A DNA stretch of 64,000 nucleotides from Sideroxydans sp. (GTDB taxonomy: Bacteria > Pseudomonadota > Gammaproteobacteria > Burkholderiales > Gallionellaceae): assembly GCA_016124455.1 (NCBI GenBank), contig WGNQ01000001.1:62001-126000 (forward strand). Direction: 5' to 3'. The notes beneath the pieces are model-generated. The model did no database searches. It saw only the letters and a program-made list of their open reading frames with translations, and was not told where the DNA came from. This document shows positions 19,754 through 27,344 of the stretch, one piece after another. Each line of letters starts with the position of its first letter. Position 1 is the stretch's first letter. The position numbers were made by a program, and so were the translations under genes.

Positions 19754-19781
19754 ATTATATGGATATTGCCACTTGTGTCAA
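19754..19781 (-). promoter_or_regulatory. Sigma-70 promoter for the tRNA-Gly/tRNA-Cys unit
   Basis: On the minus strand, TTGACA (19776-19781) and TATAAT (19754-19759) are separated by 16 bases, both perfect consensus hexamers. The tRNA-Gly 5' end is 17 bases downstream of the -10 box, as expected for a stable RNA promoter. Confidence 0.88.
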
Positions 19782-19876
19782 GAACAGGCTGCCATAAATT
19801 ACGCCTGACGAGCCGCCGGTTCGGGGAAATGCAATGCTAAAAACCATCGTTCTCGCCATGACCTGCCGCATCTCTG

Positions 19877-19882
19877 TATAAT
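19877..19882 (+). promoter_or_regulatory. Possible -10 element for tRNA-Leu
   Basis: A consensus TATAAT lies 55 bases before tRNA-Leu. The -35 region is weak (TCGCCA or CGCCAT), so this is a tentative call. Confidence 0.4.
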
Positions 19883-19937
19883 TCGCCACGTTGTAACTAA
19901 CTGCTCTGCAAGACACACACTCCCCACCTTTAATTCT

Positions 19938-20027
19938 GCCCGGATGGTGAAATTGGTAGACACAACGGACTTAAAATCCGTCGAGGCTTAACCCCTCGTG
20001 CCGGTTCGATTCCGGCTCCGGGCACCA
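19938..20027 (+). tRNA. tRNA-Leu (anticodon TAA)
   Basis: The acceptor GCCCGGA pairs with TCCGGGC. The anticodon loop within GGACTTAAAATCC gives anticodon TAA. A long variable arm (CGAGGCTTAACCCCTCG) marks a class II tRNA, the T arm has GGTTCGATTCC, and CCA is encoded. Confidence 0.95.
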
Positions 20028-20062
20028 GAATTCGATCTGCACGGGTCACCTTAGGGCACTAT

Positions 20063-20078
20063 TGTGACTTTCCTCACA
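20063..20078. promoter_or_regulatory. CRP-type binding site upstream of the DUF2892 gene
   Basis: TGTGA-N6-TCACA is a perfect match to the CRP/Vfr palindrome. A -10-like TATGCT at 20100-20105 would put the start of transcription near 20112, centring the site at about -41.5, the class II activator position. The gene starts at 20146. Confidence 0.55.
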
Positions 20079-20145
20079 GACGGCTATGCTGCTGTTGGCT
20101 ATGCTGTGCACAACTGAACACCAACCATAATAAACGGAGGGCATC

Positions 20146-20340
20146 ATGAAACTGAATGTAGGCGGTATCGACAGGACTTTGCGCATCATCGTGGGAATAG
20201 CCTTGATTGGCATCGCAGTCTCTGGCGTGAGCGTATGGGGATGGATCGGCGTAGTGCCGCTGCTGACCGGGATTTTCAAATTCTGCCCGGCTTATGCCAT
20301 CTTCGGCCTGAGCACCTGCCCCATGCAGAAATCAGAATAA
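20146..20340 (+). CDS. Small DUF2892-family membrane protein
   Basis: The 64-residue protein has two hydrophobic helices (residues about 14-32 and 35-53) and the family-type start MKLNVGGIDRTLRIIVGIAL. Two Cys residues in the FCPAYAIFGLSTCP stretch are typical of DUF2892 (YgaP membrane-domain-like) proteins, often linked to sulfur metabolism or rhodanese domains. No rhodanese is present here. GGAGG precedes the ATG. It stands alone, flanked by a CRP-type site and a terminator-like hairpin. Confidence 0.85.
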   Translation: MKLNVGGIDRTLRIIVGIALIGIAVSGVSVWGWIGVVPLLTGIFKFCPAYAIFGLSTCPMQKSE

Positions 20341-20357
20341 GCCAGTCCGTTCTTCCC

Positions 20358-20397
20358 TGATACGCCCGATAGACAAGGTTGTTTATCGGGCGTATTG
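20358..20397 (+). terminator. Terminator-like hairpin after the DUF2892 gene
   Basis: ATACGCCCGATA pairs with TATCGGGCGTAT (one mismatch near the loop), 20 bases past the stop. The 3' T tract is short, so termination may be inefficient or factor-assisted. Confidence 0.5.
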
Positions 20398-20433
20398 TCA
20401 TTCCATCCTATAGTGCAGCGAATCTGATCCTCC

Positions 20434-22602
20434 ATGCCCGAATCAAGACAACATGCCGAATTGCAGGTCACCGGCATGCACTGCGCGTCCTGCTCCGCCC
20501 GGCTGGAAAAGGCCCTCAACCAGATGCCCGAGGTGAAAGCGGTAGTCAACATCGCCACCGAAAAAGCCAGCATCACTTTCGATCCGCGCAGCGCCAGCCT
20601 GGACAGCCTGATTGCCACGGTGCGCCACACCGGTTACGACGCCCACCCGGTGCGTGATTTCGCCGCGGAAAAACGCGAGCGCGAACTGACTTACCTGCGC
20701 GAACGCAACCAGTTCCTGGTTGCCCTGTTGCTGACTGCCCCGCTGCTGCTGGAAATGCTGCTGATGTTCGTAGGCCGTCATGCCATCCTGCCGCTGTGGC
20801 TGCAATGGCTGCTCGCCACGCCGGTGCAGTTCTGGGCGGGCTGGCGTTTCTACCACGGCGCATGGAGCAGCCTGCGCAGCGGCGGCGCCAATATGGATGT
20901 CCTGGTGGCACTCGGCACCAGCGCCGCCTATTTCATGAGTTGCGCAGTCGTCGCGCTGCATCTCGACCAGCCGGTGTATTTCGAGGCCAGTGCCACGCTG
21001 ATTACCCTGGTGCTGCTGGGCAAGCTGCTGGAGGCGCGCGCCAAAGGTAAAGCTTCCGCCGCACTGGAAGCCCTGATGCACCTGCAACCCAAGCAGGCAC
21101 ACGTGGAACGGGACGGCCAGCTGATCGACCTGGCGGTAGAGCAGATGCAGCCGGAAGACATATTCGTGGTGCGCCCGGGTGAAAGCGTGCCGGTGGACGG
21201 CGTGGTGCTGGAAGGAAGCTCCAGCGTGGACGAAGCCATGCTCACCGGCGAAAGCCTGCCGCAAACCAAGGCCGCCGCCGACAAGATTTATGCTGCCACG
21301 CTCAACCAGCATGGCCTGCTGCGCTGCCGCGCGGTGGCGGTAGGCTCGCATACCCAGCTTGCCGCGATCATCCACCTGGTAGAGCTGGCACAAGGCTCCA
21401 AAGCGCCCATCCAGAAACTCGCGGACAAGATCTCCGGCATTTTCGTGCCGGTGGTGCTGGCGATTGCCGCGCTCACGTTCATCGCCTGGTGGCTGCTCGG
21501 CAGCGACTTTGCCACTGCGCTGATCAATGCGGTGTCGGTGCTGGTCATCGCCTGTCCCTGTGCGCTGGGCCTCGCCACCCCGACTGCGGTGGTGGTCGCC
21601 ACCGGCCGCGCGGCGCATTTCGGCATCCTGGTCAAGGATGCCGCCGCGCTCGAACGCGCACACCAGATCAAGGTGCTGGTGCTGGACAAGACCGGTACGC
21701 TGACCGAAGGCAAACCCGCCGTCACCGACCTGCTGCCAGCTGCCGCCAGCAATGCCGACCAGTTGCTGATGATCGCCGCCAGCCTGGCGCAAGGCTCGAG
21801 CCATCCGCTGTCGCGTGCGCTGCTGGAGCATGCCCAGGCACAGCAAGTCGCCTCCATCGCCACCACCGCATTCAGCGAACTGTCCGGCAACGGCCTGAGC
21901 GCGAACATCGACGGCCAGCATTGCCTGCTCGGCTCGCCGGCTTTTCTGCTCACGCACGGTATCGCACCCGACGAAGCGCAGGTCCAGGCTCTGCAGCAAC
22001 AGGGCAAATCAGTCATTGCGGTCGCGCGCGCCGGCACCCGGCTCGGCAGCATCGGCCTCGCCGACACTTTGCGCCGCAGCAGTATCGATGCGGTACTGCG
22101 CCTCAAGGCGCTGGGCATCCGCGTCGTCATGCTGAGCGGCGACAATATCGCCACCGCACAGGCCATTGCCCGCCAGGCCGGCATCGAGGAATTCCGCGCC
22201 GAAGTGCTGCCGCAGGACAAGGCCAGCCATGTGCAGTCGTTCAAGTCGCCGGGAGAACTCGTCGGCATGGTCGGCGACGGCATCAATGACGCGCCCGCGC
22301 TCGCGGCGGCGGACGTGAGCTTTGCCATGAAAAGCGGCAGCGACATTGCCATCGAAGCGGCGGACATTACCCTGATGCGCAACGACCTGCTGAGCGTGGT
22401 CGATGCCATCGAGCTGTCGCGCGCCGCGCTGAAGAAAATCCGCCAGAACCTGTTCTTCGCATTCGGCTATAACGTGCTCGGCATTCCACTGGCCGCGGCA
22501 GGCATGCTCAACCCGGTGATCGCCGGGGCGGCCATGGCGATGAGCTCGGTATCGGTGGTAAGCAATGCGCTGCTGCTCAAGCGCTGGGCACCGCGTGACT
22601 AG
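20434..22602 (+). CDS. copA: Copper-translocating P1B-type ATPase
   Basis: The 722-residue protein exports Cu(I) from the cytoplasm using ATP. It has one N-terminal heavy-metal-binding domain with GMHCASC (Cys17, Cys20) and eight membrane helices. The CPC transport motif lies in VLVIACPCALGLATPT, the phosphorylation motif DKTGTLT near residue 418, and the hinge GDGINDAPAL near residue 615. The HP motif is seen in SSHPLSRAL. CPC together with the N- and M-type ends indicates the Cu(I) class. The stop overlaps the MFS gene by 8 bases. No CueR-type regulator gene is adjacent. Confidence 0.95.
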   Translation: MPESRQHAELQVTGMHCASCSARLEKALNQMPEVKAVVNIATEKASITFDPRSASLDSLIATVRHTGYDAHPVRDFAAEKRERELTYLRERNQFLVALLLTAPLLLEMLLMFVGRHAILPLWLQWLLATPVQFWAGWRFYHGAWSSLRSGGANMDVLVALGTSAAYFMSCAVVALHLDQPVYFEASATLITLVLLGKLLEARAKGKASAALEALMHLQPKQAHVERDGQLIDLAVEQMQPEDIFVVRPGESVPVDGVVLEGSSSVDEAMLTGESLPQTKAAADKIYAATLNQHGLLRCRAVAVGSHTQLAAIIHLVELAQGSKAPIQKLADKISGIFVPVVLAIAALTFIAWWLLGSDFATALINAVSVLVIACPCALGLATPTAVVVATGRAAHFGILVKDAAALERAHQIKVLVLDKTGTLTEGKPAVTDLLPAAASNADQLLMIAASLAQGSSHPLSRALLEHAQAQQVASIATTAFSELSGNGLSANIDGQHCLLGSPAFLLTHGIAPDEAQVQALQQQGKSVIAVARAGTRLGSIGLADTLRRSSIDAVLRLKALGIRVVMLSGDNIATAQAIARQAGIEEFRAEVLPQDKASHVQSFKSPGELVGMVGDGINDAPALAAADVSFAMKSGSDIAIEAADITLMRNDLLSVVDAIELSRAALKKIRQNLFFAFGYNVLGIPLAAAGMLNPVIAGAAMAMSSVSVVSNALLLKRWAPRD

Positions 22603-23782
22603 CAAACCGTCCGGCGTGCTGCGCCAGATTCCCACCGGCATCTGGGCGCTGGGCTTGGTCAGCCTGCTGATGGACGTCTCTTCCGAACTGATACACAGCC
22701 TGCTGCCGGTATTCCTGGTCAGCGCGCTCGGCGCCAGCGCCACCACGGTCGGCCTGATCGAAGGTGCCGCCGAATCGCTGGCACTGATCGTCAAGATATT
22801 TTCCGGCGTCTTGAGCGACTATCTCGGCAAACGCAAAATTCTGGCCGTGATCGGTTACGGGCTGGGCGCACTGTCCAAACCGCTGTTCGCCCTCGCCACC
22901 ACTTCCGGCATGGTGTTGACCGCGCGCCTGATCGACCGCACCGGCAAAGGCATCCGCGGTGCACCGCGCGATGCGCTGGTCGCCGACATCACGCCCGCAC
23001 ACCTGCGCGGCGCCTCGTTCGGATTGCGCCAGGCGCTGGACACGGTCGGCGCATTCCTCGGCCCGCTGCTGGCCATCGCGTTCATGCTGCTGTGGGCCGA
23101 CAACTTCCGTGCAGTATTCTGGGTCGCGGTCGTCCCGGCATTTCTTGCCGTCGCCCTGCTCATCTTCGGTGTACGCGAACCCGTGCACCACATCGACGGC
23201 AAGCGCAGCAACCCGATACGCGTGGACAACCTGAAACAGCTGTCCAGCGCCTACTGGTGGGTGGTCGGTTTCGGCACGCTGTTCACCCTGGCGCGCTTCA
23301 GCGAAGCATTTCTCGTACTGCGCGCACAGCAGGGTGGGCTATCGATGGCCTGGATACCGCTGGTGTTCGTCGCAATGAATGTGGTGTATGCGCTGAGCGC
23401 CTATCCATTCGGCAAACTGGCCGACACCATGTCGCACACCACACTGCTCAAGGCCGGCCTGCTGACGCTGATCGCGGCGGATGTATTCCTTGCGCTGAGC
23501 AGTCACCTGACGACCGTTTTCATCGGCATCATGCTATGGGGATTGCACATGGGCCTGACCCAGGGATTGCTGGCGGTGATGGTCGCAGCGACCGCACCCG
23601 AGGCACTGCGCGGCACGGCCTACGGTTTCTTCAACCTGTGCAGCGGCATCGCCATGCTCATCGCCAGCGCGTTCGCTGGACTGCTGTGGGATACCATGGG
23701 CGCAGCATTCACCTTCTACGCCGGCATCATGTTTTCCTTGTTTGCGCTGGGCATACTGGCCTGGCGCAAACAGCATACTTAA
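22595..23782 (+). CDS. MFS transporter
   Basis: The roughly 395-residue major facilitator has about twelve membrane helices and the loop motif GVLSDYLGKRKILAVIGY between helices 2 and 3. Also visible is RLIDRTGKGIRGAPRDALVAD, characteristic of a bacterial MFS subfamily often next to heavy-metal ATPases. The start is GTG 22595 (VTSKPSGVLRQ), overlapping the end of copA by 8 bases, so translation is probably coupled. The link to copA suggests a role in metal or cofactor movement, but the substrate is unknown. Confidence 0.8.
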   Translation: MTSKPSGVLRQIPTGIWALGLVSLLMDVSSELIHSLLPVFLVSALGASATTVGLIEGAAESLALIVKIFSGVLSDYLGKRKILAVIGYGLGALSKPLFALATTSGMVLTARLIDRTGKGIRGAPRDALVADITPAHLRGASFGLRQALDTVGAFLGPLLAIAFMLLWADNFRAVFWVAVVPAFLAVALLIFGVREPVHHIDGKRSNPIRVDNLKQLSSAYWWVVGFGTLFTLARFSEAFLVLRAQQGGLSMAWIPLVFVAMNVVYALSAYPFGKLADTMSHTTLLKAGLLTLIAADVFLALSSHLTTVFIGIMLWGLHMGLTQGLLAVMVAATAPEALRGTAYGFFNLCSGIAMLIASAFAGLLWDTMGAAFTFYAGIMFSLFALGILAWRKQHT

Positions 23783-23890
23783 GTCACCCGCTCACATATG
23801 ACTGCATCTCGGCCATTCAGAACTGAATGTACAAGCGCGCACTTCATTAGTAACAGGTAATGCAAGTTCTGGTATGGCTGCCGTATGGAA

Positions 23891-23907
23891 TGTCCATTAG
23901 TGGTGCA
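23891..23907 (+). promoter_or_regulatory. NtrC-like enhancer site upstream of nasT
   Basis: TGTCCATTAGTGGTGCA has a perfect right half (GGTGCA) and a poor left half against the NtrC consensus TGCACC-N5-GGTGCA. It is centred about 87 bases before the predicted sigma-54 start, a usual enhancer distance. Confidence 0.4.
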
Positions 23908-23958
23908 TATTAATTTTGGCCTTTTCAATTTCCATATAGAGATCAGCCTCCTGAATAT

Positions 23959-23975
23959 TTGGCGCGAATATTGCT
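23959..23975 (+). promoter_or_regulatory. Sigma-54 -24/-12 promoter of nasT
   Basis: TTGGCGCGAATATTGCT matches the -24/-12 consensus at every constrained position except one (G for A), with the required 10 bases between GG and GC. The transcript would begin about three bases before ATG 23989, which would make it nearly leaderless. Confidence 0.55.
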
Positions 23976-23988
23976 TTTCGTAGGCGTC

Positions 23989-24594
23989 ATGAAACAGACA
24001 CCAGATTTAGGCGAACAGGCATTACGCGTATTGCTTGTAGATGAAACCTGCGAGAGAGCGACATTGCTCACTCATGCGCTACAACTTGCCGGCTATCAAA
24101 TCATTGCCCATATTTCGTCGAGCGCAGACCTGCTCAGGGTAGTGCACGAACTGAGCCCCGACATCATCATCCTGGATACAGAATCGCCAGATCGCGACAC
24201 GCTTGAACACTTATGTGCGGTTAGCCGCGACCAGCCACGTCCCGTCGTTATGTTCAGTGATGACGATAATAGCGAAAAGGTCAGGCAGGCAATCCAGGCC
24301 GGTGTTTGCGCCTATGTAGTTGACGGGCTGAAGCATGAGAGATTAAGGCATATCGTTGATGTTGCCATTGCCCAGTTCAACAAATTCCAGACGATGTATG
24401 TGGAATTGCAACGCGCAGAATCAGCCTTGGCTGATCGCAAGGATATTGATCGCGCCAAGGGGATTCTGATACGGCAACGCAAATGGTCTGAGGAGGAGGC
24501 TTACCAGGCGCTCAGGAAGATGGCTATGGAAAAGGGATTAAAAATCGGAGAGGTCGCTCGGCAAATAATTTCGGTTGCCGAGTTACTAGGTTGA
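23989..24594 (+). CDS. nasT: NasT-type ANTAR response regulator (antiterminator)
   Basis: The 201-residue protein has a receiver domain (residues about 11-130, LRVLLVDE, phospho-acceptor-type Asp in IIILDTESPDRD). A short coiled coil and a C-terminal ANTAR RNA-binding domain follow (about 140-198, with DIDRAKGILIRQRKWSEEEAYQALRKMAM). NasT-class proteins bind paired hexaloop hairpins in nascent leader RNA and prevent termination; nitrate normally frees NasT from the sensor NasS. The target is almost certainly the adjacent nas operon leader, which has those hairpins and a terminator. No nasS gene is visible here. Confidence 0.92.
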   Translation: MKQTPDLGEQALRVLLVDETCERATLLTHALQLAGYQIIAHISSSADLLRVVHELSPDIIILDTESPDRDTLEHLCAVSRDQPRPVVMFSDDDNSEKVRQAIQAGVCAYVVDGLKHERLRHIVDVAIAQFNKFQTMYVELQRAESALADRKDIDRAKGILIRQRKWSEEEAYQALRKMAMEKGLKIGEVARQIISVAELLG

Positions 24595-24612
24595 TGCATA
24601 TGCGTGAGGTTC

Positions 24613-24629
24613 TGCACCATGCCAGTGCG
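24613..24629 (+). promoter_or_regulatory. NtrC-like enhancer site for the nas operon
   Basis: TGCACCATGCCAGTGCG has a perfect left half TGCACC and a 4/6 right half relative to TGCACC-N5-GGTGCA. It is centred about 109 bases upstream of the predicted transcription start. Confidence 0.5.
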
Positions 24630-24703
24630 CGGCACGGACTCGACAATGCAGAGCATAATTAATTTAACTAATAATATCAATATCCTACAACAAACCCGCA
24701 ATA

Positions 24704-24718
24704 TGGCATACAACTTGC
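24704..24718 (+). promoter_or_regulatory. Sigma-54 promoter of the nas operon
   Basis: TGGCATACAACTTGC has the -24 GG (24705-24706) and -12 GC (24717-24718) with exactly 10 bases between. Transcription should begin near 24730, about ten bases before the first leader hairpin. Confidence 0.7.
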
Positions 24719-24739
24719 TTTTAAATTCTGGCAGATAGC

Positions 24740-24781
24740 ATACCTCAGTTGGTATACATCGACAGACCCAATGGCGGGTCT
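24740..24781 (+). promoter_or_regulatory. ANTAR-target paired hexaloop hairpins (P1, P2)
   Basis: P1 (24740-24755) is a 5-pair stem ATACC/GGTAT with hexaloop TCAGTT. P2 (24764-24781) is a 6-pair stem AGACCC/GGGTCT with hexaloop AATGGC. An 8-base linker joins them. Known ANTAR RNA targets have two such hairpins with A at loop position 1 and G at position 4. P2 fits fully; P1 has the G but a T at position 1. They lie just after the predicted sigma-54 start and about 60 bases before a terminator, as in the Klebsiella nasF leader. Confidence 0.7.
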
Positions 24782-24796
24782 AACTAAAATGTTTTT

Positions 24797-24816
24797 GCTA
24801 GCCAGCGCTGGCTAGC
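24797..24816. repeat. Perfect 20-base palindrome in the nas leader
   Basis: GCTAGCCAGCGCTGGCTAGC is fully self-complementary and lies between the ANTAR hairpins and the terminator. In RNA it would form a hairpin with a minimal loop. It may be an additional leader element or a DNA operator. Confidence 0.5.
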
Positions 24817-24841
24817 ACCGAAGGCACAGCCTTCAAAGGAC

Positions 24842-24893
24842 AAAGGCGTCCATTCCTGTTGGGGAAACCCCGGGATGGACGCCTTTTTTATTG
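24842..24893 (+). terminator. Leader terminator of the nas operon
   Basis: AAAGGCGTCCAT pairs with ATGGACGCCTTT, enclosing a small GGGGAAACCCC hairpin, and is followed by a T run. It ends 26 bases before the nrtA start, where it would block the operon unless overridden, consistent with NasT-dependent antitermination. Confidence 0.85.
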
Positions 24894-24918
24894 CCTCAAT
24901 AAACCGGGAGAAAAAAAC

Positions 24919-26352
24919 ATGAATGAGCACGAGCAGCCTCAGAACACCAATCTGATAACACCAGAAAAACCAGAACGGCGAGATTTTTTCAAACACAGCG
25001 CAATGCTGTTCGGTGGTGCGGCGATGATAGGGCTAGTGCCCCCGGGCGTACGCAGCGCTGCCTGGGCGGGAGGCAGTGAGGGGCTGGAGAAGACGGACCT
25101 GAAACTAGGAATCATCCCGCTGACCGATTGCGCTCCCATTGTGGTGGCGGCGGAAAAAGGCTATTTCAAAAAGTATGGCCTCAACGTCACCATCTCCAAG
25201 GAGGCCTCCTGGGCAAACATCCGCGACAAAGTTGCTGTCGGTGCGCTTGATGGCGCACACATGCTGGCCGGCATGCCGATTGCCGCCACGCTGGGAGTGG
25301 GCGCAACACCCAAGCCAACCGTTACGGGGTTTGCCATGGATCTCAATGGCAACGGCATTACCGTTTCCGAAGAGTTGTACGAGCGCATGGTGCAGGCTGA
25401 TCCCGAGGCAATGAAGGAACGCCCGACCAGCGCCCGCGCGCTGAAAAAGGTCATTGATGCCGACAAGCAAGCAGGCAAGCCAGCGATGACTTTTGCCATG
25501 GTATTTCCGGTATCCACACATAACTATGAGATTCGCTACTGGATGGCATCTGCAGGCATCGATCCAGATCAGGACGTGCGCCTGATCGTGATCCCGCCAC
25601 CGCAAATGGTGGCCAACCTTATGGCCAAGAATATTGTCGGCTATTGCGTTGGCGAACCATGGAACGAACGTGCAGTAGAAATGGGTATCGGCCGCACCAT
25701 CATCACCAATTACGAAATCTGGAACAACAAGCTGGAAAAGGTGTTCGGCGTCAACCAAGCCTGGGCGGACAAATATCCCAACACCCACAAGGCCGCAATC
25801 ATGGCCTTGATCGAAGCCGCGGCCTGGACTGACAAGCCGGAGAATCGCATGGAAGTGGTCAGAATCATTTCACAAAAATCCTATGTCAATGCGCCGGAAG
25901 ATGTGGTGAAGATGTCGATGACCGGCACCTTCAAGTATGCCAAGGAATTGCCGCCGACTCCGATGCCGGATTTCAACGTATTCCATCGTTATGCGGCGAA
26001 TTTCCCATGGCACTCGCAAGCCGCCTGGTATATCACTCAGATGCTGCGCTGGGGACAGATCGAGCATCCGCTGGATATCCGCAAAACGGCAGCCGAGGTC
26101 TATCGCACCGATCTGTATCGTGCTGCCGCCAAAGAGTTGGGTGTTCCCTGCCCAACCGTCGACGGAAAAACCGAGGGCTCTCACAAATCGGGATGGACTC
26201 TGGAGCAAGCCACCTCCCCTATCGCCATGGGGCCGGATCTGTTCTTCGATGGCGTCAAATTCGACCCGAACAAACTGATGGATTACCTGAAGAGTTTCAA
26301 GGTGCAGGAAATGAAGGTGCCGCTGAAGGCGCTGTCCAAGCTCAACCCGTAA
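24919..26352 (+). CDS. nrtA: Nitrate ABC transporter substrate-binding protein, Tat-exported
   Basis: The 477-residue protein of the NrtA/CmpA family binds nitrate (or nitrite) in the periplasm. The N-terminus carries a twin-arginine signal (ERRDFFKHSAM followed by a hydrophobic stretch to about residue 50). The mature part begins with LKLGIIPLTDCAPIVVAAEKGYF and includes GALDGAHMLAGMP and YCVGEPWNERAV, typical of the family. GGGAG precedes ATG 24919. It is the first gene of the nas operon, directly after the leader terminator. NasS, a related cytoplasmic sensor, lacks such a signal, so this gene is the transporter component. Confidence 0.93.
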   Translation: MNEHEQPQNTNLITPEKPERRDFFKHSAMLFGGAAMIGLVPPGVRSAAWAGGSEGLEKTDLKLGIIPLTDCAPIVVAAEKGYFKKYGLNVTISKEASWANIRDKVAVGALDGAHMLAGMPIAATLGVGATPKPTVTGFAMDLNGNGITVSEELYERMVQADPEAMKERPTSARALKKVIDADKQAGKPAMTFAMVFPVSTHNYEIRYWMASAGIDPDQDVRLIVIPPPQMVANLMAKNIVGYCVGEPWNERAVEMGIGRTIITNYEIWNNKLEKVFGVNQAWADKYPNTHKAAIMALIEAAAWTDKPENRMEVVRIISQKSYVNAPEDVVKMSMTGTFKYAKELPPTPMPDFNVFHRYAANFPWHSQAAWYITQMLRWGQIEHPLDIRKTAAEVYRTDLYRAAAKELGVPCPTVDGKTEGSHKSGWTLEQATSPIAMGPDLFFDGVKFDPNKLMDYLKSFKVQEMKVPLKALSKLNP

Positions 26353-26416
26353 CGGCAGCAAACGATCCCGGACTGCGGTTTCCAGTCTGGGTACCAGACA
26401 AGAGGAGCGAATAAAA

Positions 26417-27334
26417 ATGAATACAAGCGTGATCGCGGTGGATGAATATGAGCCAGCGGCTGATACCGATGCATCCACCGTACCTGAACCGGCCAACAAA
26501 GTCTCGCAAACAATGGAACCGCCAGCAAGGAAGAAATCCTCCGGGAAGCTGCGTGGATTCGCTGAAAAATCAATGCGGGCCATCTTGCTGCCAGGCGCTA
26601 CTTTCATCATTGTCGGATTCATATGGACATTGATCCACATGAAGATATCACCACAGATACCCAGCCTGTCTGACACTTGGCAGGCGGCAATCAGCGTGCT
26701 GTCTGACCCGTTCTACAAGCATGGCCCTAACGATCTGGGCATCGGCTGGCAGATTCTATATTCGCTGGGACGAGTTATGGCCGGCTTCTCCCTGGCTGCC
26801 GTGGTCGGCATTCCAGTCGGGTTCATGATGGGCATGAGTGCGAACATCCAGCGTGCCTGGCAGCCTCTAATCCAGATATTGCGCCCGGTCAGCCCGTTGG
26901 CCTGGCTGCCGATCGGCCTGCTGTTATTCAAGGCCGCCAACCCGTCGGCCATTTTCGTGATCTTCATCACCAGCATCTGGCCAATGATTATCAATACCGC
27001 CGCTGGCGTGAAGGCGATTCCACAGGACTACATGAACGTGGCTGCCGTGCTGCGTCTGGGCCGCCTCGAAATCACGCGAAAGATTCTGCTGCCAGCGACG
27101 CTGCCGCATGTGATCACCGGCATGCGCCTGTCGTTAAATATTGCATGGATGGTGATCGTTGCCGCAGAAATGCTTACCGGTGGAGTCGGCATCGGTTTCT
27201 GGCTATGGGATGAATGGAACAACCTGAATATTCCACACATCATCGTCGCAATCGTACTGATCGGCATTGTCGGCATCGTTCTGGAGAGCGGCATGAGTCT
27301 GTTGCAGAGTCGCTTCGACTATTCCCGTAAATGA
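26417..27334 (+). CDS. nrtB: Nitrate ABC transporter permease
   Basis: The 305-residue inner-membrane protein has a hydrophilic N-terminal extension of about 55 residues, then about six membrane helices with the binding-protein-dependent permease EAA-type loop (AAVLRLGRLEITRKILLPATLPHVITGMRL). LLTGGVGIGFWLWDEWNNLN-type residues near the C-terminus are typical of NrtB/SsuC-like permeases. A homodimer would form the channel with NrtA and NrtC. A GAGGAG ribosome site precedes the ATG. nrtC follows after 10 bases. Confidence 0.93.
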   Translation: MNTSVIAVDEYEPAADTDASTVPEPANKVSQTMEPPARKKSSGKLRGFAEKSMRAILLPGATFIIVGFIWTLIHMKISPQIPSLSDTWQAAISVLSDPFYKHGPNDLGIGWQILYSLGRVMAGFSLAAVVGIPVGFMMGMSANIQRAWQPLIQILRPVSPLAWLPIGLLLFKAANPSAIFVIFITSIWPMIINTAAGVKAIPQDYMNVAAVLRLGRLEITRKILLPATLPHVITGMRLSLNIAWMVIVAAEMLTGGVGIGFWLWDEWNNLNIPHIIVAIVLIGIVGIVLESGMSLLQSRFDYSRK

Positions 27335-27344
27335 GGAGGCTCAC

